From Bacillus pumilus (GTDB lineage: Bacteria > Bacillota > Bacilli > Bacillales > Bacillaceae): a DNA stretch of 64,000 nucleotides. The stretch is taken from positions 3,410,001 through 3,474,000 of the forward strand of contig NZ_CP046128.1 in NCBI RefSeq assembly GCF_038738535.1. The letters are read 5' to 3'. Below the pieces are notes generated by a model. The model saw nothing but the letters and a program-made list of their open reading frames with translations, had not been told where the DNA came from and did not search any database. Position 1 is the first letter of the stretch, and every line of letters begins with the position of its first letter. Below are positions 36,199 to 44,294 of the stretch, piece by piece. Position numbers and translations under genes: made by a program.

Positions 36199-37206
36199 GT
36201 GACCAATCCAGCCACTCATTTTCAGCAGCTGAGACAACACATTCGGGACGAGCTTGCTGCCGTCCTTGATTTTGATGCCGCCTGTATCACGACCATTGAT
36301 CCAGCCACTCTCCTCTCGACAGGTTCCTTCACAGATGAACCGATTGAAGAAATTCATGATCAGCTGTTTCAAAATGAGTTCTTAAAAAAGGACGTGCATC
36401 AACATGAGTCTCTAGCCAAAGGCCCTATTCATGCTGCGAGCTTAGTCCAAAGCGGGGAATATCTCAACAGTGATCGCTACAGAGACATTTTGTTGCCTAA
36501 AGGATGGTCTGATGAATTGCGGGCAGCCCTTGTGATTCAAGGAGAATGCTGGGGTATTGCCAGCCTATATCGTCTAAAGGACAAGGAACCTTTTCAAGAA
36601 CAAGATATCCGAGCGGTCTTCGAACAAACGCCCAGACTCGCAGCCAAGCTAAGAGATGAACTTTTCAAGAAAAGAGATACTGAAGAGGATGACGCAGCGG
36701 AGCAGCAAGGTTTCCTCATTCTCTCACACGATTACAATCTTCTTTATGGAAATGAGACAGGGCTTCATTGGCTTCATACATTTCAAGCCTTTGAACAAAT
36801 CCATGACAAGGCGACCATGCCGCGCCCGTTCAGAGCATTAGGGGCTAAACTTTTATACGGAGGTATCGACCAAACAGCGGCAAGCATGACGAGAATGCCT
36901 ACGGGGCTGTTTCTCTCTCTTCAAGCATTTCGATTAGCGCAGGCAGCCGGGCAGGAAGAGGCTGTCATGATTCACATCAAGAGAGCCCAAACAAATGATA
37001 TTCTTCCTTATGCGGCAAAAACGTACCGGCTGACAGAAAGAGAGATGAACGTCCTCGACTGCTTATTAAAGGGACAGTCTACAAAGGAAATCGCCAGTAC
37101 TTTATTTATTTCAACCCATACCGTCCATGATCATGTGAAGGCGATGCTGCAAAAGACAAATTTGAGCAGCAGACGGATGCTTGTTTACTTTTTCTCTCAC
37201 ATATAA
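36199..37206 (+). CDS. LuxR-family transcriptional regulator with GAF-like sensor
   Basis: 335-residue protein. Residues 1-165 look GAF/PAS-like (FDAACITTIDP, RAALVIQGECWGIASLYR). The C-terminal 65 residues are a LuxR-type HTH (LTEREMNVLDCLLKGQSTKE, then IASTLFISTHTVHDHVKAML). Start GTG 36199 just after GGAGGAGATCAT; the overlapping ATG is followed by a stop. It is divergent from the methyltransferase/dehydrogenase pair with 129 bases between, so it probably regulates them. Signal unknown. Confidence 0.8.
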   Translation: MTNPATHFQQLRQHIRDELAAVLDFDAACITTIDPATLLSTGSFTDEPIEEIHDQLFQNEFLKKDVHQHESLAKGPIHAASLVQSGEYLNSDRYRDILLPKGWSDELRAALVIQGECWGIASLYRLKDKEPFQEQDIRAVFEQTPRLAAKLRDELFKKRDTEEDDAAEQQGFLILSHDYNLLYGNETGLHWLHTFQAFEQIHDKATMPRPFRALGAKLLYGGIDQTAASMTRMPTGLFLSLQAFRLAQAAGQEEAVMIHIKRAQTNDILPYAAKTYRLTEREMNVLDCLLKGQSTKEIASTLFISTHTVHDHVKAMLQKTNLSSRRMLVYFFSHI

Positions 37207-37242
37207 AAAAGCGGCTACCTCACTGGTAGACCGCTTTTTTGT
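37206..37242. terminator. bidirectional terminator (LuxR gene / HAD gene)
   Basis: AAAAAGCGGCTACC pairs with GGTAGACCGCTTTTTT; A- and T-runs on both sides serve two convergent genes. Confidence 0.9.
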
Positions 37243-38055
37243 TTATTTTCCTATAACTAACTCATGCAGGACATGTGCTACTCCGGCTTCATTATTGGAT
37301 TTTGTCACAACATCCGCTACTGCTTTGACATCATCAATGGCATTTCCCATGGCAACGCCGCAGCCCGCAAATTCCAGCATCGATACGTCGTTCCCATTGT
37401 CACCAATGGCCATGACCTCTTCACGAGCAATTCCCAGCTCTTTCGCTAGAAGCTTCACGGCGTTTCCTTTGCTGACTTCAGGATGCAGTATTTCAAGGAA
37501 GAAATCTGTGCTTTTCACCATCATGTACTTGTCTTTTACTTCAGATGGAATGGCTTGTATCGTCTTTTCCAACCGTTCTGGCTGATCAATATACATCATC
37601 TTCGGAAGTCTCATTGAAGGATCTGCCTCTTCAACAGGTAAATATTTAAGCGGCAGCTTTGTTAAATAAGATTCAAGTACTGTGTATTCACTAATATCAC
37701 GATTCGGTGTGTACAAATGAGCGGAATCGAAATAATGCATCGGTGTATCGAGCTCACGGCTCAGCTCATATAAAGAAGTCAAATCATCATAGGATAATGT
37801 CAGTTCTGACACCACTTCATTTGTATGGCTGTTTTGGACAAGCGCCCCATTGTAGGCAATCACATAGTCTCCTTCTTGATTGAGCTGAAGATCATCTAGA
37901 TAGCGATTCACTCCACCAATAGGTCGTCCTGTACATAATACAATCTTAACTCCCTCTGCCTTCGCCTGTTGAATGGCCTCAAACACCTCAGCTGTCACCA
38001 TATGTTGATCATTTAATAACGTACCATCCATATCAATTGCAACTAATTTATACAT
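37243..38055 (-). CDS. yxeH: Cof-type HAD phosphatase (YxeH-like)
   Basis: 270-residue cytosolic HAD-superfamily hydrolase, same length as B. subtilis YxeH. Motif I DMDGTLLND with nucleophile D8 and D10, motif II CTGRP (T42), and motif IV IGDNGNDVSML. A C2-type cap lies between. These enzymes dephosphorylate sugar phosphates and flavin or pyridoxal phosphates with low specificity. ATG 38055 preceded by AAAAGGGGACC. Monocistronic. Confidence 0.85.
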   Translation of the reverse strand: MYKLVAIDMDGTLLNDQHMVTAEVFEAIQQAKAEGVKIVLCTGRPIGGVNRYLDDLQLNQEGDYVIAYNGALVQNSHTNEVVSELTLSYDDLTSLYELSRELDTPMHYFDSAHLYTPNRDISEYTVLESYLTKLPLKYLPVEEADPSMRLPKMMYIDQPERLEKTIQAIPSEVKDKYMMVKSTDFFLEILHPEVSKGNAVKLLAKELGIAREEVMAIGDNGNDVSMLEFAGCGVAMGNAIDDVKAVADVVTKSNNEAGVAHVLHELVIGK

Positions 38056-38365
38056 TCACTGGTCCCCTTTTCTCAGCAAAAAACGTGCTGTCACTATTTT
38101 GAGCCATCATCTATATGATGACAGGCTATATCATTACTATTTACCTATTTTAGCCTATCGTTTTTTCATCACGCTGTCTACTTGTTCTCACCTGTAACAA
38201 AATTGTCATCTGCCTACTCTATTATATCGTATTCTATTCATCCTGCTTTAAACAGAGTTTGTGCCCTTTTCCAATGGGAAAATGAAAACAAATGTTCACG
38301 ACTGAACATTTTGAAACTAGCAAATCTAATTGTATGATGGATAGCAAAGAAAGGAGGTGCAGGGA
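38056..38365. other. 310-base region without a gene
   Basis: No open frame with a ribosome-binding site was found. The right end carries the promoter and inverted-repeat operator of the MerR gene. The left end holds the yxeH promoter region with no clear consensus. A short inverted repeat (CATCATCTATATGATGA) lies at about 38106-38122. Confidence 0.5.
38290..38338 (+). promoter_or_regulatory. MerR-gene promoter with inverted-repeat operator
   Basis: AAATGTTC (38290-38297) and GAACATTT (38304-38311) form a perfect 8-bp inverted repeat with a 6-nt centre. It lies next to TTGAAA (38311-38316), a 16-nt spacer and TATGAT (38333-38338). It probably binds the MerR-type product. Confidence 0.6.
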
Positions 38366-38725
38366 ATGATTACGTTTACTAGAGGTAAATTGTCAAAACT
38401 GTCTGGTGTGCATATTGAAACCATTCGTTTTTACGAAAATGAGGGTGTGCTCCCCGAACCAAAGAGAGCACATAACGGCTATCGTTTATATGATAAAAAA
38501 TATGTACTCATGCTTTCCTTTATCACAGAAGCAAGAAAGCTAGATTTCTCACTCAAAGAAATTCGCGAAATTATCAAATCACTATTTGAAAAACAATCAA
38601 AAACAGAAGCTGAACAGCTGCTCGAACAAAAAGTTGAGGATATTCAACACTCCATTCAAGAGTTAAAGAAGAGGAAGGCTGCCATTCAATTGTTAACAAA
38701 ACAAACATTAGCGGACATCAGCTAA
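38366..38725 (+). CDS. MerR-family transcriptional regulator
   Basis: 119-residue protein. The N-terminal winged HTH has typical MerR sequence (RGKLSKLSGVHIETIRFYEN, EGVLPEPKR, NGYRLYDKKYV), and an alpha-helical coiled coil at residues 75-115 provides the dimer interface. No C-terminal effector domain and no metal-binding Cys, so its signal is unknown. ATG 38366 with AAAGGAGGTG upstream. The Gfo/Idh/MocA oxidoreductase follows 145 bases later and may be its target. Confidence 0.85.
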   Translation: MITFTRGKLSKLSGVHIETIRFYENEGVLPEPKRAHNGYRLYDKKYVLMLSFITEARKLDFSLKEIREIIKSLFEKQSKTEAEQLLEQKVEDIQHSIQELKKRKAAIQLLTKQTLADIS

Positions 38726-38745
38726 TTGTAAGGGCTGCCAAAAAT

Positions 38746-38768
38746 GTGCCGGTGTTTGCCACTGGCAC
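38746..38768 (+). repeat. GC-rich hairpin between MerR gene and oxidoreductase
   Basis: GTGCC and GGCAC, plus GTG/CAC and a G-U pair, form a 9-bp stem with loop TTTGC. No T-run follows, so it is not an ordinary terminator. It may be an attenuator or structured leader. Confidence 0.4.
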
Positions 38769-38869
38769 CCCTCTCCGCCCAGGCCTCAAGTGCACGTGTA
38801 ATTCAAACATCAGTTATACTAGAGACAGCTTTACTTGATATCAAACGAGTGGAAGGGGTTTTGAGTAGA

Positions 38870-39853
38870 ATGAACATTGCAACCATTGGAACAGGTGTGA
38901 TTGTGGAAAGCTTCTTGCAAGCGATTGAACAGCTTGAAGGCGCTTCTTGTCATGCCGTCTATTCAAGAAAGGAAGCAACGGCAAAGAAGCTCGCAGACCA
39001 ATTTGGTGTGAAAACAACTTATACGGACTTAACGGCTATGCTAGAAGATCCGAACATTGAAGCCGTTTATATTGCATCACCGAATCGTTTACATAGCGAG
39101 CATGCCGCAGCTGCATTGGAACACGGAAAACATGTGATTTGCGAAAAGCCTTTCACCTCTAATGTCAAAGAGCTGGAAGCCTTAATCGCACTCGCAAAGG
39201 AAAAGCAGCTTCTCTTATTTGAAGCCATTACGACCGTTCATATGCCAAACTATCATTTGATTAAAAAGCACCTTCATCAATTAGGTAAAATCAAACTGGT
39301 TCAATGCAACTATAGTCAATATTCAAGCAAATATAATCAGCTGCTAGCCGGCGAAACGCCAAATGTCTTTAACCCTGAATTCTCCGGAGGAGCGTTGATG
39401 GATATTAATATCTATAATGTCCATTTCATCATGAACCTCTTCGGATCACCAGAACAGGTCCGCTACCAGGCAAACCGTCACCCAAATGGCATCGATACAT
39501 CTGGTGTTTTGACTTTCACCTACAATGATTTCATTGCGACAAGTGTCGGCAGTAAGGATACAAGCAGCATGAATTTTGCATTGATTCAAGGAGAAAAAGG
39601 CTTCATTCATGTGAAAAATGGGGTGAATGGCTGCGAGGAAGTGTTACTTCATGTGAATGATCAGGTGACCTCACTCAATGCACAAACAAATTCAAACCGC
39701 CTGTTTTATGAAACAGAAGCTTTTCAGCACATCATTGAAACAAAAAATTATGAACAGTGCTATGCATGGCTTGATGAAAGTCTCTCCGTAATGAAAGTCC
39801 TTGAAGCTGCAAGAAAAGATGCAGGTATTGTTTTCCCAGCAGATCAATTTTAA
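38870..39853 (+). CDS. Gfo/Idh/MocA-family oxidoreductase
   Basis: 327-residue NAD(P)-dependent dehydrogenase. The nucleotide-binding N-terminus is NIATIGTGVIVESFLQAI, followed by VYIASPNRLH and the family motif CEKPF with its conserved Lys (HVICEKPFTS). The C-terminal domain GGALMDINIYNVHFIMN corresponds to the (D/N)xGxH-type substrate region. I use ATG 38870, about 11 bases after AAGGGG; the open frame goes farther up but the protein family begins here. Substrate unknown, likely a sugar or polyol. Possibly controlled by the MerR protein encoded upstream. Confidence 0.8.
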   Translation: MNIATIGTGVIVESFLQAIEQLEGASCHAVYSRKEATAKKLADQFGVKTTYTDLTAMLEDPNIEAVYIASPNRLHSEHAAAALEHGKHVICEKPFTSNVKELEALIALAKEKQLLLFEAITTVHMPNYHLIKKHLHQLGKIKLVQCNYSQYSSKYNQLLAGETPNVFNPEFSGGALMDINIYNVHFIMNLFGSPEQVRYQANRHPNGIDTSGVLTFTYNDFIATSVGSKDTSSMNFALIQGEKGFIHVKNGVNGCEEVLLHVNDQVTSLNAQTNSNRLFYETEAFQHIIETKNYEQCYAWLDESLSVMKVLEAARKDAGIVFPADQF

Positions 39854-39857
39854 TCAA

Positions 39858-39893
39858 AAAAACCGCCTTCTATGCGAGAGGGCGGTTTTTGAT
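39858..39893. terminator. bidirectional terminator (oxidoreductase / chemoreceptor)
   Basis: AAAAACCGCC pairs with GGCGGTTTTT around a 16-nt loop; it serves both convergent genes. Confidence 0.9.
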
Positions 39894-39895
39894 GA

Positions 39896-41410
39896 TTAAA
39901 TACTCTTTGAATAGGCTACAAGGCGCTGAGACATGTGGTTCACTTCATCGACTGAAGCATTTACTTGCTCTGTTAAAGCAGCCTGTGTTTGCGTAAGAGC
40001 TGTCATGTTCGAAATATTTTCAAGAATTTCATCAATTTGCGTTTTCATTTCCGTTAAACTAGATTCGATATTCTCCGTTGCATTGGCACTATGAAGCGCC
40101 AGCTTACGCACTTCATCTGCAACGACTGAGAATCCTCTTCCTTGCTCACCAGCTCTCGCTGCCTCGATCGCAGCATTTAAACCAAGCAGGTTCGTTTGGT
40201 TCGCTACTTCTTTGATCAAGTCAGAAATATTTTTCGTCTCATCTGCACTATTTTTTGCTAGATTGGCAGCAGATGTTGACTGCTCTTGTGCGACAGCAAG
40301 CTCTTGCGCTTGGTTTGTCACAGAGCTGATGCCTGATACCATCTCGCTGATCGAACTTGAAAGCTGTTCTACTTGTGAAGCCATTTCATTCGCTGTTTTC
40401 TCTTTGTTTTTCTCTAACGTGATGTCACGAATGGTTCCAGCCACACGAAGAGGAACACCTTTTTCATCACGAATGGTTTCACCACCTGCATGATACCAGC
40501 GATACTCGCCATTTTTGCTCTGCAATCTGTAATCAATGTCAAATGGTGTGCGTCCAGAGTGATCATTTAAATGATCTGCAAAAGCTTGGAGAGCCTTTTC
40601 TTGATCCTCAGGATGCAGGCGATCGCTCCAGCTGCTTAACACGTTCGGGAAATCCTTTTCATCCGTAAAACCAAGCGTTTTTCTGAACTGCGGGGACCAC
40701 CAGAACTCGTTATTCGGATTGACTGGATCGCCGGCCTCTACGACCATGTCCCAAGGAGCTTCCACAAGCGCACGGTTGATCAAGTCATATCTCGTCACGA
40801 ATGCTTGCAGCTCTTCTTCTTTCAATTTCTGATCATGAATATCAAAAAGAGCTCCCGCTACACGAAGAGGGACACCATTTCGATCACGAATGGTCGTGCC
40901 AGTTGCTTTGAACCAGCGATAATCTCCGTTTTTCAACTTCAAGCGATATTCGATATCATATGGTGTACGTCCCGAATGATCCAATAAATGCGAAGAGAAT
41001 GCATTTAAGGTATATTCTTGTTCATCCGGATGGATTCGAGATGCCCAGCTGTCTAAAACATTTGGAAAATCGTGCTCATTTTGAAAGCCGATCATTTTGC
41101 GGAAATCATCCGTCCATGTGAACTCATTTTTTGGATTGACCGGATCTCCAGCGACAACGATCATATCCCATAAACCAACTTGAATGGCTTTTGTCACTAA
41201 ATTCATCCGCATTTGAATATCTTCATTTACTTCCTGCATCTTTTGCAAAGCTTCATTTATTTGGGCTACTGCTTCAATCGTTTGACTTGAAGAGAATGCA
41301 GCAGTATCTATTCTTGCTGAAAGGTCTCCCTTCTCAATTCGTTCTACTAATTGACTGCTTTCATTTAAAAGGGTTCCCGTCGATGAATCATTCGCTTTTC
41401 TCATAAACAT
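39896..41410 (-). CDS. soluble chemoreceptor with two tandem PAS domains
   Basis: 504-residue protein without membrane segments. Residues 1-70 are helical. PAS 1 is at about 75-200 ([25 protein letters not shown]) and PAS 2 at 205-330 ([25 protein letters not shown]). The two are close duplicates with the same HPxE/D, DHSGRTPxDIxYRL and [12 protein letters not shown] blocks. The MCP signalling coiled coil (about 340-500) has the [20 protein letters not shown] tip. PAS_3 folds often bind haem or flavin, suggesting redox or oxygen sensing, which is inference. ATG 41410 follows AAAGGAGTTATG. A SigD promoter precedes it. Confidence 0.88.
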   Translation of the reverse strand: MFMRKANDSSTGTLLNESSQLVERIEKGDLSARIDTAAFSSSQTIEAVAQINEALQKMQEVNEDIQMRMNLVTKAIQVGLWDMIVVAGDPVNPKNEFTWTDDFRKMIGFQNEHDFPNVLDSWASRIHPDEQEYTLNAFSSHLLDHSGRTPYDIEYRLKLKNGDYRWFKATGTTIRDRNGVPLRVAGALFDIHDQKLKEEELQAFVTRYDLINRALVEAPWDMVVEAGDPVNPNNEFWWSPQFRKTLGFTDEKDFPNVLSSWSDRLHPEDQEKALQAFADHLNDHSGRTPFDIDYRLQSKNGEYRWYHAGGETIRDEKGVPLRVAGTIRDITLEKNKEKTANEMASQVEQLSSSISEMVSGISSVTNQAQELAVAQEQSTSAANLAKNSADETKNISDLIKEVANQTNLLGLNAAIEAARAGEQGRGFSVVADEVRKLALHSANATENIESSLTEMKTQIDEILENISNMTALTQTQAALTEQVNASVDEVNHMSQRLVAYSKSI

Positions 41411-41501
41411 CTTTCATAACTCCTTTCACTTCTTCATACATTTTTGAAATATTTTACAGTTATAAACAATTCTTTATTAGGACTTTAGTATTACAAAAGA
41501 T

Positions 41502-41528
41502 ATATCGACAAAAACTGAAAATTGTTTA
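41502..41528 (-). promoter_or_regulatory. SigD (flagellar/chemotaxis) promoter of the double-PAS receptor
   Basis: In transcript sense TAAA (41528-41525), 15 nt, then GTCGATAT (41509-41502). The consensus is TAAA-N15-GCCGATAT, so 11 of 12 bases match and the spacing is exact. It lies about 90 bases before the start. Confidence 0.85.
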
Positions 41529-41667
41529 TGTCATAATTAAGGCAAATGTTCATTTTTTCACGAAGTTTCAGATTTTGGTGATGGATGATGGAAAGGATTT
41601 ATGGAAAAAAACGACTCATTTGAAAGAAACAACCGCCTTTTTTGTCTGAAAAATCTCTTTTTTTATA

Positions 41668-41696
41668 TTGACACTGACGTCCCGAAAAAAGAAAAT
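41668..41696 (+). promoter_or_regulatory. promoter of the amino-acid permease
   Basis: TTGACA (41668-41673), a 17-nt spacer and GAAAAT (41691-41696), about 30 bases before the start codon. Confidence 0.65.
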
Positions 41697-41729
41697 GGAA
41701 CATAAGCATTTTTAAAAAAGGAGAACGTC

Positions 41730-43067
41730 ATGAGCGCGAATCAGGAACAACAAGAATTAAAAAAGCTTTTATCACCGCGTCACATTCGCATGATTGCATT
41801 GGGCGGGGTCATTGGTACAGGAATTTTTAAAGGAAGTGCCGATACAATCGGTTTAGCAGGTCCAGGGGTCATCTTTTCCTATGTATTTGCCGGATTATTA
41901 TTGCTCATCGTGATGGCAGCCTTAGCTGAAATGGCGATTGTCTATCCGGGAAATAACCTTCGCGACCTGATACAGATTGCGCTTGGTCAACGTTTTTCAT
42001 TTGTCGTCGGCTGGGTTTACTGTTTCATGTGGCTCACTGTGTGTGTCATTGAGATTATCGCGGCAGGTAGCTTGCTTCAATACTGGATGCCGAACGTGCC
42101 GCTATGGTCACTATGTTTACTCTGCTCACTCTTAGTCATCGGAATTAACTTAAATAATGTAAAATACTTTGGTGAAATTGAGTTTTGGTTCGCTGGAATG
42201 AAGATTTTCGTTATTATTGTGTTTATTATTCTTGGTGCAGCCCTATTATTTGGGATCATTCCGAACGAACAAAGCACACCTGCACTCACCAACTATCAAA
42301 ACTTCGTCCCGAACGGATGGGGTGCGATCTTTGCATCTTTATTAGTCGTTATCTTCTCTTACGGGGGCTCTGAATTGATCGGGCTGACCATTACAGAAAC
42401 AAAGGATGCCGAGAAGGTCTTGCCTGGTGTTGTTAAAAGTATGATGTGGCGTATTATCTTATTTTACACTTTGCCGATTTTGATCATCTGCGGACTCATT
42501 CCTTGGAATCAAATTGATCCAAATAACAGCCCATTTGTTCAAGTCTTTTCAGCAGCCGGTATGCAAGGCGCCTCTCACTTCATTAATTTTGTATTAATTA
42601 CAGCCGTTTTATCTGCGGCCAATTCTGGCATTTATGGAACGACGAGAATGATGCATTCTCTCTCTAAATCAGATGGCGGTCCGAAAAAGCTGGCACAGGT
42701 CAATAAAAGAGGCGTACCCATTTTGAGTTTATGGGTGACCGTTCTGTTTCTTCTCATCGGAACATTCTTTGCTTACTTATATCCAGAGCAAATTTTCAGC
42801 TATATGCTGGCTATTCCTGGTTTTGCTGTTTCACTCATTTGGATTAGCATTTGCATGGCACATCTGAAACTTCGCCCGAAATATCCACAGGAGCCGTATT
42901 TTAAGGTGTGGCTGTTTCCGTATTTGACTTTATTTGCAGGTCTTGTACTAAGTGTGAGTTTTGTGATGTTTCTATTCAGACCAGAAAACTTGCCTAGCTC
43001 GATTATCAGCATCGGTTTCTTAGTCGCAGCCATCATTGCTTCATTCTTAATGAAAAAGAAGGCTTAA
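41730..43067 (+). CDS. APC-superfamily amino-acid permease
   Basis: 445-residue integral membrane transporter with twelve predicted helices. The first helix has the family signature RMIALGGVIGTGIFKGS (unwound Gly-rich helix) and the motif ANSGIYGTTRMMHSL is in helix 8 with its loop. Closest in layout to B. subtilis AlaP, YbxG and related AAT-family proteins; which amino acid it carries is not clear. ATG 41730 with AAAAAGGAGAACG upstream. Monocistronic with its own promoter and terminator. Confidence 0.85.
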   Translation: MSANQEQQELKKLLSPRHIRMIALGGVIGTGIFKGSADTIGLAGPGVIFSYVFAGLLLLIVMAALAEMAIVYPGNNLRDLIQIALGQRFSFVVGWVYCFMWLTVCVIEIIAAGSLLQYWMPNVPLWSLCLLCSLLVIGINLNNVKYFGEIEFWFAGMKIFVIIVFIILGAALLFGIIPNEQSTPALTNYQNFVPNGWGAIFASLLVVIFSYGGSELIGLTITETKDAEKVLPGVVKSMMWRIILFYTLPILIICGLIPWNQIDPNNSPFVQVFSAAGMQGASHFINFVLITAVLSAANSGIYGTTRMMHSLSKSDGGPKKLAQVNKRGVPILSLWVTVLFLLIGTFFAYLYPEQIFSYMLAIPGFAVSLIWISICMAHLKLRPKYPQEPYFKVWLFPYLTLFAGLVLSVSFVMFLFRPENLPSSIISIGFLVAAIIASFLMKKKA

Positions 43068-43071
43068 ACGC

Positions 43072-43098
43072 CAAAACCCGCCTAATGGCGGGTTTTTT
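43072..43098. terminator. terminator between permease and AlkC genes
   Basis: AAACCCGCC and GGCGGGTTTTTTT form a perfect stem around TAAT, with T-runs in the plus direction and AAAACC toward the minus side. Confidence 0.92.
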
Positions 43099-44205
43099 TC
43101 ATGAGCTGTTGGCTTCTGTTACTTCAAAATCAACCGACGCTTTTGGGATACCGTTGATGATAATCGATAAAGTATGGGTTCCCTCATAATGTTTTCTCGT
43201 CGTCATATTTTGAAAAGACTGTGACCTGACGAATTCTCTATGTAATGCTGAGCCTGTTTCAAACTCTGTAATTTTAAATACCTTCTGATTGCGGGTCCCC
43301 CGAGCTTTGACGTAGTCTATGGCATACTCTACACGCAGCTTTAGCGGCTTATCGGCCTGAAGTGTAAAATGAAAAGTCATTTTCTCACCGATCCGAATAG
43401 GGTCTTGTACTATCTTCAAATCCGTTACCTGAACGGATGGATCGTCTCCATAGCCAAACAAAGCCATGATATCTGGGTCTCCTTTTTTGAGTAAAGTACG
43501 GGATGCATGTTTGACAATCCAGTTCGTATGTTTGTTAGTTCCATACCAGTTTTGAACTGTCTGCTTCATCAGATCAGGCTGAATTGCTGAGATATCATTT
43601 AGATGGTTCGCCACACTTTTTTGCACATACCGCGCCGAGTCAGACTTCAAATTTTCCAAAATCGGCAGTGTGACCGAAGGATTTTTTTTAAGCGAAGGAA
43701 CAGATAAGCCCCATGGCAGGCGCGGTCTGCAGCCTTCACTAGCAAGCCTCCGTATATGCTCATTTTGATCCTGAGACCATACGAGCATTTGCGCCAGCAT
43801 TTTGTCTTGATCTTGAATCAGAAATGGCCGAACGGCAAATTCAGAAGTGGAAAAAGGCGTGAAGAATTCGAGCGCCTTGATCGAGAGATCCCAATGTGCA
43901 AGGCCATATGTCTCGACATAGTCTGGAAATACGAGCGCACTAAGCCCTGAAAAATGCGGGGCTGCCTGACGCAGTACCTCAATTGCCTGCTTATAATCCT
44001 CAGGCAGACAGGCATGCATCGATTCAGTGACTCTTCTCATCCGTCCTTTTAACTCAAGCTGCTGCCAATCCTCTTGAAGCACGAGCCGCTGGAATTGCTC
44101 AGCATCAAATCCAGTCGAAGCCTGTACAAGTTTCTCCGCTAATTCTTGAATAAATAATTCATGGTACACATGTTTTAATGGTTCGATCGTGTCCGCCTCC
44201 CACAT
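43099..44205 (-). CDS. alkC: DNA alkylation repair glycosylase AlkC
   Basis: 368-residue protein. The N-terminal 250 residues are HEAT-like repeats of the AlkC/AlkD superfamily, with the characteristic AHWDLSIKALEFFT, IRRLASEGCRPRLPWG and VANHLNDIS blocks. These enzymes excise 3-methyladenine-type lesions without base flipping. The last 110 residues (VKITEFETGS, then HTLSIIINGIPKASVDFEV) form an Ig-like beta domain, as known for some AlkC proteins where it clamps the DNA. Start ATG 44205. Its local ribosome-binding site is poor, while GGGAGG lies just inside the frame eight bases ahead of an ATC codon. Monocistronic. Confidence 0.85.
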   Translation of the reverse strand: MWEADTIEPLKHVYHELFIQELAEKLVQASTGFDAEQFQRLVLQEDWQQLELKGRMRRVTESMHACLPEDYKQAIEVLRQAAPHFSGLSALVFPDYVETYGLAHWDLSIKALEFFTPFSTSEFAVRPFLIQDQDKMLAQMLVWSQDQNEHIRRLASEGCRPRLPWGLSVPSLKKNPSVTLPILENLKSDSARYVQKSVANHLNDISAIQPDLMKQTVQNWYGTNKHTNWIVKHASRTLLKKGDPDIMALFGYGDDPSVQVTDLKIVQDPIRIGEKMTFHFTLQADKPLKLRVEYAIDYVKARGTRNQKVFKITEFETGSALHREFVRSQSFQNMTTRKHYEGTHTLSIIINGIPKASVDFEVTEANSS

Positions 44206-44255
44206 CTCAATATCATTATTTTACCCCAATCTGAAGAAAGTGGTATCACAACAAG

Positions 44256-44290
44256 CAAAAACAGCCCAATTCCAAAGAACCAGGCTGTTG
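44256..44290 (-). terminator. terminator of gntP
   Basis: In transcript sense AACAGCC pairs with GGGCTGTTTTT around a 15-nt loop, right after the gntP stop. Confidence 0.85.
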
Positions 44291-44294
44291 TTCG

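Larger units (their letters stand above)
41411..41729. other. 319-base intergenic region between divergent genes
   Basis: No gene with a credible start was found. It holds the SigD promoter of the chemoreceptor and a sigma-A promoter for the amino-acid permease. Confidence 0.5.

Noticed and set aside
38744-38869. Longer oxidoreductase start at 38744
   Set aside because: The extra 42 residues include a GC-rich hairpin region and do not match the family; ATG 38870 begins exactly at the Rossmann strand.
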